Shown here: positions 25,220-36,865 of the stretch, in pieces | How positions within the stretch are numbered: position 1 is the stretch's first letter | How the letters are laid out: each line of letters begins with the position of its first letter | NCBI RefSeq assembly: GCF_043641665.1 | Contig: NC_092181.1 | Span: 8,555,057-8,619,056 of the forward strand | Source of the DNA: Enoplosus armatus | Lineage: Eukaryota; Chordata; Actinopteri; Centrarchiformes; Enoplosidae | DNA length: 64,000 nt | Reading direction: 5' to 3' | Position numbers and translations under genes: made by a program | The notes under the pieces: generated by a model | What the model was told of the DNA's origin: nothing | The model's input: the letters and a program-made list of their open reading frames with translations, nothing else | The model's database searches: none

Positions 25220-25812
25220 CTGCACAAAGATATTTACATTAGGGCTCTCCAGAATCTGCGTGGCTACAGTAAGTACCTACTTTAGATTTGGGCTTGGATT
25301 GTACATTTAGTGTGTGTAGATATTTAGCTGGACAATGTATAGGATCACGGGTACAGTTAATCCTCAAGGTGGAATCAAAAAGGAAGACATACAGCATATG
25401 CTGCTGTTTTATGTGCATCTGTTGAATTGCAACCAAAAAGGGTTGCCTACTGTAGCCATCTACTTTTTCCATCTATACGTCTCTGACGTTATTGATATTA
25501 AGGCAGAGTACTGAATATTTCTTTTGCATTATAAATCAAATGTTTACAGAGTGACAATAAAATAAGTCTCTTATTTGGGCCATAATATTTACAATATTAC
25601 TGCATATACTATGCACTTTCTCACAGCTGACTCCCTTTCCTATGTATCAAACGTAAGAGAGCCCATCCAAAGTAAAATACGTGGCTGCTCGGCTAATCCT
25701 AGCTCATCTGTTGGATTTTTTTTTTTTTTTTCAGGCCTTTGTACATCAAACCACCTTTCTCTCACTATTGAAATATTGTAAATCCCATGGTTCTTCTCAG
25801 ATTCTCTCATCG

Positions 25813-25864
<52 letters not shown>

Positions 25865-27125
25865 CCTCTTTGTCTTCCTCATTTCTACTCTAGTGACTTC
25901 ACCCTTTCTTCATTTCCCTCTTTTTTAAAATCTCAAAATGGCACCGTAGTCAATCCGACAACTTAATGAATGGCTGGAGGTGGGGGGGGGGGGGGACTAC
26001 GGCAGATGGGTTGGCAACAAAAACAATTCTGGTCACACCTGAAAAGGATGCGTGTGCCCCAGTAAAAGGCAAACATATAATGCAATTATACTGTTATTCA
26101 CTAAGTTTTAATGCTGCCAGCAGTTAAACCTGCGCCCAGAAGTTGAGGAGTTGCAGACAAATGCAATTCCTCCAGAGGTCCCATTATTTGAATATTGACT
26201 TGGATGGATTGGAATATACCGTATGTGAAGACCATTTTGAACAGCTGTAAGTAATGTAGTCGTAATGTCAGTAACATTTCAAATCAACTTTTTTTTTCAA
26301 GATATCCAGGTATTGCAAATCATTTGTAAATATACTGTATGTAGTATACATTATTTCAGTACTTGATTTGAAATGCTCATAATTAACTGCAGCTGAATAT
26401 ACTGGATACACAGTATGTCCTCCGAATACAGCAAATTCACGCCATTGGGTAATTTACCATGGGAATTACAGCATTATACTGGCAAATGTGTATCTGGTGA
26501 ATTACCGTATTAAAAAATACAGTATTTTCCCTTTATTCTCTGATCACAGTGAATAATTACAGTAAGGTCACTAAGATTATCAGTAACTGGCTGGCTGTGA
26601 TTTTCTACAGTAGCTCTTTGATTGAATTTGCGAATTTTTGAATTGCTTGCGATGACATTTTGTGGGTTCAGTTTAAACAGCTAGCACCGAGGCGTTGTCC
26701 AGTGTGCTCCAGGCTCTGTGGATCTTTGATGTGTTCCTGACTTTTCTTCACTGGCCGGCGGTCACTGAACTAACAACTGCAGGGAGAGTGTGTGTGTGTT
26801 TTCAGAGAGAAATGGGCCTTCGTACCCAATGGGTGTTTGTTTTCAGGACAACGGGCTGTCAAACAAATGGGCTTTTGGTGCAATGGGACATTTTTTGGAC
26901 TATTGGGGTTTCAGAATAATGGGCCATCGGGACACTTCGCTGGGATGGTTAAATCACAATTGTTAAGATTCCACAGAATATGTGCTTAACATGAGGATTC
27001 CAGGCAGGCCACTAAAGTGTTGTTTTCAGCTTTGACCACCAGAGGGTCCTCTAGGTCTTCCCTTAGAAAATTACTTTCAACTATTTCAGCAAACCAAGCC
27101 TCTGTCTGCCATACGTCAACAGTTC
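25220..27125. other. No gene seen
   Basis: Contains a TC microsatellite (25816-25866), a G run (25981-25994) and an AT-rich stretch at about 26380-26620 with repeated 'acagta/tactgta' words that resembles a small non-autonomous element but has no clear ends. Confidence 0.5.
25816..25866. repeat. TC microsatellite
   Basis: About 25 TC units with one G interruption. Confidence 0.95.
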
Positions 27126-27128
27126 AAA

Positions 27129-27394
27129 TGATCTCACTTATATAGCGCTTTTCAACCTTCACGGTTCCCAAAGCGCTTTACAGCTAAGTCTCATTCACCC
27201 ATTCACTCACACATTCACACACCAATGTCGACCGAGCTGCCATGCAAGGTGCTGGTCTCCATCGGGAGCAACTTAGGGTTCAGTGTCTTGCTCAAGGACA
27301 CTTCGACATGACAGGGGCAGCCGGGGATCGAACCCGCTCTAACCAGCTTCACCTCCCGTGCGACAGTGCTAACCACTGCGCCACCATGCCGCCC
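27129..27394 (-). mobile_element. tRNA-derived SINE, well-preserved copy
   Basis: On the minus strand it opens with GGCGGCATGGTGGCGCAGTGG (positions 27394-27374), which carries the A-box-like TGGCGCAGTGG (27384-27374). The box B GGGTTCGATCCCC follows at 27335-27323. The 3' tail contains AAAGCGCTATATAAGTGAG. This head-and-tail layout is typical of fish SINEs that borrow a LINE tail. Relatives lie at 43418-43680 and 8818-9010. Confidence 0.8.
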
Positions 27395-27599
27395 ATGGTT
27401 CAACTTGTCACAGTGATTTCACAGGAGGAACTGAACTGCTGCAGGGCCACAGAATCATTGCAGTTTTGGGAAAAAAAATATCACCTGGTTAAAGCTACGG
27501 TCACACCGCTGTCAAACCCCTAAAACCTGAATGTCATGGGGATTCTTTTTTCAGCACCAAACCTAAATGAATCAACATAATAACAATGTGTTCAAGACA

Positions 27600-27694
27600 C
27601 AACATTGTGGGAGCCCCGGCTCTAAAAGCGGTGTCTGTTTAATAACGTGTAAACAATGCGGTTTACGATATGTGGGTGAAACCAGCAACACCAT
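27600..27694 (+). pseudogene. Penelope-like GIY-YIG endonuclease fragment
   Basis: The frame reads SKSGVCLITCKQCGLRYVGE followed by TSNT. The C-X2-C-G-x-x-YVGET pattern fits the start of the GIY-YIG nuclease of Penelope-like elements. Only about 30 codons remain, then the sequence runs into unrelated DNA and a GT microsatellite. Confidence 0.55.
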
Positions 27695-27733
27695 TGTATG
27701 GCCCTACGCACCTGCCACTAAGATTGTATGGTA

Positions 27734-27734
27734 T

Positions 27735-27775
<41 letters not shown>
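27734..27775. repeat. GT microsatellite
   Basis: About 20 uninterrupted GT units. Confidence 0.95.
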
Positions 27776-27778
<3 letters not shown>

Positions 27779-28083
27779 GTTTTTGTTTTCTAAATTGAGA
27801 CCTGGATGTATTAAGACATGTACACAGATTTTTTATTTGAAGGTTTACATGAAGATCATCAAACATGCACATTTAGAAGGCTTAAAGAAGACAAAATGAA
27901 ACAGTCTATCATTATTCTGCACTGTTCAAAGTGGAGACCGCGCGGCATTCAGAACCCTTTGGTGAAGCCACACATTTAAAACCATCACATTCTCCTTCTA
28001 AATCTGATCCCTGACCAGCAAATTCACTCATTTATAATCCTGCCATCTTTTCCTTCCTCTCCCAATCACGCTTTTTTTTATCA

Positions 28084-29036
28084 CTACAGGACGGTGACAT
28101 CGCATAAATCGGCCTTTCCGGCATCCTCCTGCGGACAGTCGACTAACGCTATCTCTTCTGAGCTTCCCTTTTTATCGCCGCCGCTCTCTCCCGCCACAGC
28201 ACTTTGGCCTCCCTCACTCGCACTGCTCGTTTCCCCCCCTTCCTGGTTCCCGCCCGGCTTCCTCTCCTCTTCTTCCTGTCCCCTCAGCGCCCTCTCCCTC
28301 AGGTTGTCCCCCTCCATGCTGGAGTAGTCATCTGAAGAATCGCTGTCTTCCTCCTTGCGTTCCCCCTCTCCTTCGTTCCTCTCTCTGCGACCGCCTCCCT
28401 CTCCCCCGTCGCCTGTCCTCTGTCCTCCTTCTTCTCCCCGTGTTCCCTCTGCATCCTCATCATCCTCCTCTCCGCTCTTCCCCCCAGGCCAGAGGCGAAG
28501 CCCCAACTGGTCCTCTAGGTTACCGACCGCGGCCCTCAGCCTCTCCCTCGCGCCCAGTAGGAGCCTGGGGACGGAGCTGTCCTGCCTTGAATGCCGGTCC
28601 CTCATGGCGTGGAGGCATCCCACAAACAGCATCAACACCACAATGGCCAAGAGAATCACGAAAAGCGTGAACCTGGAGCCACTGGATTTAGTGGAAAGGG
28701 GTGTGTTTGTGGTCTGTGCTGTGGAGGAGAATTGGTCAATTGGGTTGGTTGTTGTGAACCGTGATGCCACCGAAGATGGTGACGGTGGCGAGGATGGGGA
28801 TGTGGATGGTGTTGGTGACGCAGGGGGGGTGTCATTCTGTTTTGTCTTGGTTGTCATGACAGTCCGGTCAGACGAAGAGGCTACTTCAGCAGCTGGAGCG
28901 TCAGTAGATGCTATCTCGTTGTTCAGGAGAGGCGTGGCGCCGCTGTGGAGCATTTGATTGTCGGCGGAAGATGTAGGAATCAGGAGAATCGACATGAATG
29001 AAGTCAGAACTAGGATGGCCTTGGTCCCCATGGTGA
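28084..29036 (-). CDS. Mucin-like type I membrane protein, leukosialin (CD43)-like
   Basis: The coding exon starts just after a strong acceptor (TTTTCTAG at 29044-29037). ATG lies at 29031-29029 in a CACCATGG context and TAG at 28086-28084, giving 315 residues in one exon. Residues 1-22 form a signal peptide. Residues 23-120 are Ser/Thr/Pro-rich and likely O-glycosylated. Residues 121-142 (FTLFVILLAIVVLMLFVGCL..) are one transmembrane helix. The tail (143-315) begins with basic residues, then is highly acidic and Gly-rich, and ends in VTVL, a class I PDZ-ligand form. An upstream ATG at 29115 lies before the acceptor and is rejected. A single coding exon behind a non-coding exon (see 32013-32190) is the known layout of SPN/CD43, but no sequence match is certain. 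A possible poly(A) signal is at 27832-27837 (minus). Confidence 0.7.
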
Positions 29037-30114
29037 CTAGAAAACAGAAATGCCAGTTAGAATAATGGCAGCATGCTATATTGACACATATCATTAGATT
29101 AGTATTAAAACACAATAAAATCGAGTGCAGTTTTACGAAAGAGGGAGTATTTTAGAATGAACCTATAGGTCATACAGAAATCTACTAAACACATGGTCCT
29201 TCTGATATACAGTGTCACTAAACTCTTTCCTTTTATTTGTTTAGAGTGCAGTACAAGTGACCAACATGAAGACACATGGACACAAAAAAAAACAGAACAA
29301 GAACAAAGAAAGAAGGAAAAAATAGATATATTGTTGGCACAGTTGGTTGGCGACTTTCTGAAAAACCTTTTAAATGTTGGTTTGGTTAAACCCAGATTAA
29401 GAATTAACCTGTTTGCTCCAAACTCCAAGTTCAACTCTGTCCTCAGGTTACCTTTTAAACTAACAGCTGAGGTGGTTTAACGCCTGGACAGAAGAAAATG
29501 AAAGTTGGACCCTTAATACAGCAGAGGCCTTACCTGTTATCTAGCAGATACAGCAGGTGTGGTTGCACTTGTGGGCTATTGGCTAACTTCAAACTATAGA
29601 GTTCATTCATTCTGGTCCGTACTTTATGGGGGTTTCAACTAATATTCATTTGAATATGGATTTGAATGGTTAAACATTTAAATATTCGGGGGTTTCATTT
29701 CAATCTGCAACGCTTTAAACAAAGTTTAGGTAAACTACGCTCAAGCCTCCTCTTAGCTGTATGGTTTGGTTCCTGTAGGCTGGTGTGAAAGCTGTCAACT
29801 GAACTTGCTGTCAACTGAACAACCCAACTAAAAGAGGAGGGGGTCTCTGTCTACTTCTAAGCAAGCTCCGGTGCGGCTCGCTTGGGGTGGGAAAGCAAAC
29901 GGACCAACCGCAAGGTTATTATCTATTACTCACCACGTGAGTACAGGGACTTCCCCTGATATATCTGAAAGTGAAAAAAGTCACACATGGGTGTGTTTTT
30001 GCTAGCTAAGAGTTCCACACACACACACACACACATCTTGGCCTTTACCACATCAGACAGTTAAAGGAATTCACATACTCTCTCTGGGTCCTGAAGACCT
30101 ACTGTGGCGCTTTT

Positions 30115-30540
30115 AGAAAGCATCCTAACAGGGGACATCACCAACCGGCCTGGGATCTGCTCTGCTCCGGACCGTAGAGCCCTACCGCGAGTGGCGGACC
30201 ATCAGATCCACACTCACCCCACTCGGCAGGATTTATGAGGTGCAGAACCAGAGCTAATGGGATTCTAAAAGATCCTCACCACCCCGGCAGCAGACTATTT
30301 ACAGATTCTGCGCTCAGGCGGGCTCCTCTGAAGCCACAGACTCAGAAAACGCTTCTTTCCTCAGGCCAACAGGATGGTGGTCTCGGACCTCTGTAAATCC
30401 TCAGCCATGTCTAGTTCTAGTTCTAATTCTTTGAATTGTTACCCGTCAGTTTTCTTATGTTTACTCTTATTCTTAATTTCAATTTTTTTTAGCAGTATGC
30501 CACCCTGCATTCTACTGATGTTAAGGTCATGTGTAGGTGG
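30115..30540 (+). mobile_element. LINE 3'-end fragment
   Basis: The frame reads NGILKDPHHPGSRLF-like and RLRKRFFPQANRMVVSDLCK-like words at about 30250-30390, the same C-terminal block seen in the LINE at 42715-42861. Stops and shifts show it is dead. It lies inside the intron of the leukosialin-like gene. Confidence 0.55.
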
Positions 30541-30544
30541 GCAC

Positions 30545-32000
30545 AGTGTAAAAATAAACTTTTTAACTGAGTCACTCTCTCTGGATGACAGTGATGCCAC
30601 AGAACAGTACACTAATATTGCTGGTGAACACCAAAGCTACAAATACATGTCTGAAACCCAGGACTGGAGGAGTTTGTGACACTTTAATTTGAAGGTCATA
30701 GTAGCATTTCTGGTAGAATACAACACACAGAAGAAAAAAAAAAGCCTCTATTTTTACAAGCCTTTGGTACGTAATGTGTATATGCGCAGTGCAATGAAAA
30801 AGACCACTCAGGCACAAAAGGGAACAGAAAGAAGGCGCACACTAAAGACACACACACCAAGGGGGTCAGGATGTGGTTGTTTCTGCATGCTTCATACCTC
30901 CATGTCACATGGGAAATAACAGGAAATGAAGCTTTGCAGTTACCTGCAACTTGTCTGCATTTTCAAGCAACTGCCAATAAGTAGGTGGTTCTCTAACTGG
31001 CATCAACACATCTTTTTAGCTTTTTGAGTAAACTACAAGAGGGGGGGGGTGTTCTCACATGTTCACCCATTATACTGCCCTTAACCACTGTAAAGTCTTA
31101 GAGTTTAGTTTTTTTTTTACATCATTCCAAACCTAATATCAAAGTCATTGCAGTTTAATTCCTTATCAGATATTTCTTAACCTTTTCAACCCCCCCTCCT
31201 GAATCATCCCAGTTATAATTAGACAGTAGAGGACATGAAATTAGTCTGGCTTCAGCAATCATTTATATGAAAGTGACACTTTACACATACTTTCAAACAA
31301 TTACAACACTCAAACGCAGGCTGGTAACTATAATAATATATATATATATATATAATGTATGTATGTAATAAACATTGTTTCTGTGAAAGGCAAATAGTCA
31401 TTCTGTCATTCTGGTGGGAGGTCATGAGCAATCTCTGTACACCAGTGATTTTTTATTAACTCAAACTGTTGATTGTAGCATCTTTTTATTTTGCGGGTTT
31501 CATATTGCTTAGATATAAAGAAACTGTTTAGAGCTGAATCTGATTTGTGACATTTTACAATTAAAGGCGCTTTTTATAACCCTGTTCTCTTATCATATTT
31601 TCAATTTGTTATGTCTGTCACTTTTTTGCCTATACACTAATACAGCAAAAATTATTCAGGCATTTTTACTAAAAATTACGGTGTTACAGTCAATCACATA
31701 CTGTAAGAGGAAGTAAATAAAAGATTTTTTTTTTTTTAAAAGAGAGAACTTGTGAATGAGGTGAGGGCTGAAAGTGAGGGGAGGGTCAAAGGGTTGAGCA
31801 GACAGAATGCTTAATTAATCGGGCTAATGGAAAGCAAACACAAAAAAGGTGGATGGACTCTGGTTTCAAGAAACATGAGGGGCAGATGAAAGAGTCAAAA
31901 TGAGCGGGAAACAGTAGCATCATCAGCAAAGAACCTAACACGCATTTCAATGTGCGCGAACTCCGACGAATAAATAAATCTACACTAAAAACGAAAGCGT
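30545..32000. other. Intronic sequence of the leukosialin-like gene
   Basis: AT-rich with a TA tract at 31337-31355 and poly-T runs. I see no exon. Confidence 0.5.
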
Positions 32001-32012
32001 TTACTTACTCAC

Positions 32013-32190
32013 CGAGTTGATCATCCAGTCGAGTGATGAGATCAGGTAAATGACGAAGAGACGGAATGAAGTGAGAGAGTGAAGGAGGTGAAGCTGTGGA
32101 CGAGGGTGTGGCGAGAGCGTGAGAAAGGGAAAATGAAGCATGTGAGAGACGAGGGAGGCAGGGTGGGTGAAACAACAGTCAGAAAAAGAG
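32013..32190 (-). other. Candidate non-coding first exon of the leukosialin-like gene
   Basis: The donor CAACTCG|GTGAGTAAG at 32012-32004 (minus) is near-consensus and in the right orientation for the acceptor at 29037. The exon is CT-rich with no useful ATG frame. The start site is not determined; the upper limit here is a guess. Confidence 0.5.
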
Positions 32191-32219
32191 TGAGACGAGT
32201 GGGAAGGTTTCAGTGTGTT

Positions 32220-32228
32220 CACTTCCTC
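32220..32228 (-). promoter_or_regulatory. Ets/PU.1-type site
   Basis: GAGGAAGTG on the minus strand, upstream of the candidate first exon and without a TATA box nearby. GAGGAA cores are typical of leukocyte-specific TATA-less promoters, so the site fits a white-cell gene. The role is inferred. Confidence 0.35.
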
Positions 32229-32379
32229 AGAAAACTAGGTCATTATGTTCACAGTTTCTTCTATATTCACCTCCATCCTTAATAATGATCTCACACCGTT
32301 TTGGTGATGTTATCTGGCCAATGCCTTGGCTTTCATCACACCACACAGCACTTTTCCAAGTGGAAAGTCACCGGTTCGG

Positions 32380-33245
32380 GACCCAGATGGCCTGAGGGAA
32401 GAAACTCCTCCTCATCCTCTCTGTTATGGCCTTGAGGCAGCAGTCGCACGTCGATCCTCTCAGCCCTCGTCCTGCACCCCCTGGGCTGAGGGTTGATATC
32501 GGACGGTGGGTTCAGCTGACCTCACCACCCTCTGCAGGGCCATTTCCCTCTGAGTGCTGCTCCCAGACCAGGCAGTGATGCGGCCTGTCACAACGCTCTC
32601 TACGGTGCAGGCGTGGAAAGTCTTTAGCACCTTGAGGGGCAGCCTGAAGTCCCTAAGGAGTCTGAGGTAGAGACGCTGAAGGGCTTTCTTCACCAAGGTG
32701 CTGACGTGAAAGGACTATGATAAATCCTCTGTGATGCTGTCACTGAGGATTCTGAAGCTGTCCACCCTCCACCCACGGGGGCTCTGTTGAGGGGTCGGTA
32801 CCTCCTCTCCTGCTTCCTCTCAAAATCCACTATCAGCTCCTTTAGTCTTGCTGACGCTCACAGGGAGGTTGTTGTTCTGGCACCAGCTCTCCAGGTGAGT
32901 CACTTACTCTAGGTAGGCCTTTCCTTTGTTGTTGGAGAACAGGCCCACCACCGCGGTGTCATCGGCAAACTCGATGACGGCGGTGATGTCAGATGTGGCC
33001 ACACAATCATGGGTATAGAGAACTGAGGACACACGGGATGAGGGATCAGGCTGCCCACCCGTCACCGCCTGAGGTTTGCCCATCGGGATCCAGCTGCGCA
33101 TGGTGACGTCGAGTCCCAGGTCTTCAAACTTCGTGACGAGTCTGGAGGAGATCATTTGTGTTAAATGCTGAGCTGTGGTCCCACAAAGGGGCAACCGAGA
33201 CACTACTCTGAAATCAGACATCTTGAGTGCGGTGTTCATAATAGA
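32380..33245 (-). pseudogene. LINE reverse transcriptase fragment (L2/CR1/Rex-like)
   Basis: Minus-strand frames read EFADDTAVVGLFSNN (about 32970-32925), then NNLPVSVSKTKELIVDFE (about 32880-32826), then KKALQRLYLRLLRDFRLPLK and HACTVESVVTGRITAWSG (32690-32560). These are the FADD box and downstream thumb region of a LINE reverse transcriptase, related to the copy at 42138-42861. Several frameshifts occur and both ends are missing. Confidence 0.75.
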
Positions 33246-33249
33246 CACT

Positions 33250-34060
33250 GAAAGACTCGCTACCTGTTTTAATGATTTCTTTTGTTTTGTGCAATTGTAA
33301 CCAGGCCAGAAGGGGGAATCGGCTAACTTTGTTTGTCGACAAGGCCACTATGGGACCTTCACCCAAAGAGTACACCATACTTCCTTGTTTCGGTTTGATT
33401 TATATATGATTTCTAAAACAGGTATCATTAACCAAAATAAAATGTTTGAAACCACTAACGCCAACAACATAAAACGACCAAAAAATAACTGAAACAGGAA
33501 AAAAAACAGCTTTTTAAAAGGCGGACAAACTATTAATCAACTTGCACAGGGGCCTCAGCCAACTACAACAAGGTGACCTCACTAACTAGGCGGCATTTCC
33601 AACATGAACACGGGGTTTTCTGTCAAAACTTCACATGAGGGATTTCTCCCTTTTCGTTGTTTTCTCTGTGTGTTCACCGGTTTGAGGGTTTCATTTGGAA
33701 AAAGGTGACGTCACGTAGGTCCATGCACCAATCGGGATTTGTCAACATTTGAGTCAGAATCTGATGACTGGTGGTGGGCAGCGTTGCCAACTTGGTGACT
33801 TTTAAGACATTTAAGACTGAGTGGTTGTGGTTTGAGTGTTAAACTCTTAATAAATACTATATAAAGATTATACAGAGTAGGTTATCAGAGAAGATAAAAA
33901 AAAAACCCACAGAAGCCTACACATCAGTGAATTAAGGAGGGATTGTTTGTTTGAGTTGGCTAAAGTCAGAATGCTATAATAACCACGTGGCAATTAATAG
34001 TCCATAATATCTACATTTGTACTTTTACTGGAGTCATTTTCAGCACATGTAATCATACAC
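33250..34060. other. No gene seen
   Basis: AT-rich unique-looking sequence without exon signals. Confidence 0.45.
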
Positions 34061-34069
34061 ACTATTGTT

Positions 34070-34570
34070 GTCAATTTCTTCTTCATTCCCCAGATGTAGG
34101 CGATGGTCCGATGATGGAAGGAAACTCCGCTGATACTGACTTTTCACATAATATTCTTTATTTGCGTCAAAGATCAGGATCAACAGGCATGCGCATCTTA
34201 ACCTGGACAGCACCCGTAGCCAAATCAGTACTGCTGCCCCGAACACTGTTCAAGCTCATCTTTTATACCTTTAGACATGCATGGGGTCCTACTACAACAC
34301 ACAAGTCTGTAAACTTCCGTTCCCTATCTAGGGGTCAGAAAAGAGACCTCTCAGAATGATGTTTCACGTACCTTAACCTCTCAGAGATAACCTTTCACAT
34401 ACCAAGGAAGATCTCGTCTAAACAACAATGCATCTTATCTTTAAGGTGCCCCAACGTCTGTTAGTTGTTTACCTATTGCATACGTAGCAACTTTGTACTG
34501 CATATCATTATCTGAAAAGACTACTTTTATGATTAGTATCAAATAATACACATCATATTACAGGAATATT
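34070..34570 (-). mobile_element. Candidate solo LTR
   Basis: Read on the minus strand it has a TATA box (GGTATAAAAGATG, near 34270-34258), then about 100 bases on an AATAAA (34162-34157), then a terminal region ending near ATTGACAACA. TATA and poly(A) signal at this spacing are the hallmark of an LTR. Exact ends and target duplications could not be fixed, and no internal genes are present. Confidence 0.4.
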
Positions 34571-34579
34571 TAAAGTGGC

Positions 34580-34770
34580 TATTGTTAGCCAAATTCTTTA
34601 GTTGGAAGCCCAAGAACAAACTGGAGCAATGTTCAGTTCACAGAAACTTTATTTAGGTCACAGGTAAAGTAAATGCAGCGCTGGGCTTGGAGTGACGGAG
34701 CTCTCGCAGGATCTCAGTCAGAAGGAGCCCCGATGTCCGAAAAGGATTCATATTTATCTTCTCGGGCTGG
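34580..34770 (-). mobile_element. Candidate LTR 3' segment
   Basis: The minus strand reads CCTAAATAAAGTTTCTGTG (near 34656-34638), then a U5-like stretch ending GGCTAACA. It resembles an LTR R-U5 end. The other end is unclear. Confidence 0.3.
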
Positions 34771-34779
34771 GTCTGCCCT

Positions 34780-36600
34780 GTACAGAGGTTGGACTTACTG
34801 AAATAAATCATGTGTGGATGTTGGTGGTACGGCGTAAATCTAACTGATAAAATAGAGGAATGAAAACCAGTTCTAACCGGTCATGTTATCTTCAAGGACG
34901 TACATTGTGCTCAGTAGAAAAGTACAAAACAGGATCATAGGTTCAGTGGAGAAATACAGAATCAGAATACATGATAGCTCGAAACATAGCCAATTATAAC
35001 ACTATAATCAATGTTTTACATAACTTGCTTTGCCCGGGGGGGGGGCTACTTTTGCAAGATGACACAAGGCCAGGGGCCAGTTAATGAACAAACATGAATC
35101 GGCTTCAGGGCTTTCTGCCAGAAAGCCTTTCTAACGTGTGGTTAACGTTGTGAAACGGTTGCAGTTTGGTTAGGTTTCGGCACCAAAACTACCTGGTTAG
35201 GTTTGGGAAAAGATTTGTCATTAGTTAGTGGTTTAAGTAAAAGTAGTTTATCTTTAATTGGCCATTGTCCATGCATTTCTATATTTTCAAGGCTCTTTTG
35301 TCTTCTCTTTCACCCCACACATGACGAGGAGTCCCGACCCCCATTAGGGGTCACCAAAGCTCCTTAGGGGATCGTGAAGCCCTCTCGATTTTAAGGGTGT
35401 AGGAATTTATATACATATGAAATAAAATAAAATAAAATATACAGTCATTTAAGTAATTTCTGTGTTGAAGACAACAAAAAATTGAGTTATTTTAGAAGTT
35501 TATAATTTTAATTTATTTGACATAAAGCCAGCTTGAACTATTAAAACGTATGCATGATAGTGAAATTAAAAGACAATCATAATACGGACATAGAATTGTG
35601 TTTATAAAAAAAAAAATAAAGGCTCTGATACATTGCAATATCCACAGGAAATCATCTGTTCAGACTTTTATACAAATTGCTAGTTTCACACAAACTTCCT
35701 GCAGGAGTTACGTTCACTATTTGGGTTAACTGTACAGTTAATTGTTCTGTGCTGTTATTGTTTTTTATGCAATGAATATAATTAAATATGCATAAAGACA
35801 TTTCAAAGGAAGTAGGATTTTTATGAGGGCGGGGGTCATCAGTGTATATACAATGGTAAAATAGGGGTCCTTTAAGAAAACGGTCAGTAAGTGGTAAATA
35901 AGTCAGGGAACTGTATCTTATTTTCCAGAAGGAAGTCGTCTCAGTTATTCCTCTGCTGAAGTTTATGGGAAGTTAATCTCATAACTGTGTCCTTGACTGA
36001 GTCAGCCTCATTACACCCGTCACACTCAATTAGATTAGCGTGGCTAATAAATGTACAGTGAGAGGGTTCATGTAGCTAACGCCCCAAGCTACATCTTAGC
36101 CTTGGCCCGGGGGACATGCCTCAAAGCAGATGGAGAGTTTTTTTTTACTCTCCAGCTCTTGGCAAAATGAGTATCTTTGTCCAAATTGTACTCTTGACAC
36201 TGTTCACTCTTCACTCATTGGCTCCCATCAACCGAGACATATTACAATGAGGCAAAAAAAAACGGTGCTTTTTAGTCAGAGATCGCTGCCATTTCGGGGG
36301 AAGAACCTCAGTTGAAATTGTCTTTATTTCAGTATGAAACAAAAGTGGAGGTCAGTCACTGACAGACTTGCATGCTTTGTTCCAGTTTGGGCAGCGAAGA
36401 GAAACAATGGATGCGTCCATGAAAGATTTGCTGGGAAATTCCACCACTTTGATCACTCATGTCGGTTTGATTGCCGTTGTTATTGACCTCGGCGGGAAGT
36501 GACGGGAAAACAGTTTGTCTGCAAAAAAAAAAAACTCGATAGTGACGCAGCAGGCAAAGTCCACGAGTTTTATTGCTAACACATGGCAGGCGGCTTCGTG
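34780..36600. other. Intergenic, lectin gene A upstream region
   Basis: Contains a stretch at 35160-35240 ('ggcaccaaaactacctggtt') that is a common dispersed repeat in fish, with a weaker relative at 50770-50850. No gene is seen. Confidence 0.45.
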
Positions 36601-36612
36601 TGGTTCAGTGTG

Positions 36613-36707
36613 TATATAAAGGGCACCCAGCCTCCCGTCATCACTGCATCACTGACCCACCTGACACCTGAAGAACACTTCACATTTGAAGCCCGCTGCT
36701 TCTCTCT
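36613..36707 (+). promoter_or_regulatory. TATA box and 5'UTR exon of lectin A
   Basis: TATATAAAG is at 36613-36621. Transcription would start near 36645. The first non-coding exon ends at 36707 with a donor GTAAGT (36708-36713). The next exon starts at 36847 after ctccctccag. Confidence 0.8.
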
Positions 36708-36865
36708 GTAAGTCATGACGCTTCAACCGTGCTTTAGTGTTTTTTCGTATGCACATCTTTCTCTTACGTTGTGCTGCTCTCTTTCTTTGCTTCTCTCCGT
36801 GCAATGCCTCCACTTAAGACCTGCAGACCCCGTGATCTCCCTCCAGGCGCCCACTGGCTTTCACC

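Noticed and set aside
28355..28957. 200-codon plus-strand frame
   Set aside because: It is the antisense shadow of the leukosialin-like coding exon, open because of its GC-rich skewed codons.
29032..29115. Upstream ATG extending the leukosialin-like protein to 343 residues
   Set aside because: It lies before a strong splice acceptor at 29037, and the downstream ATG has a better context and begins a clean signal peptide.
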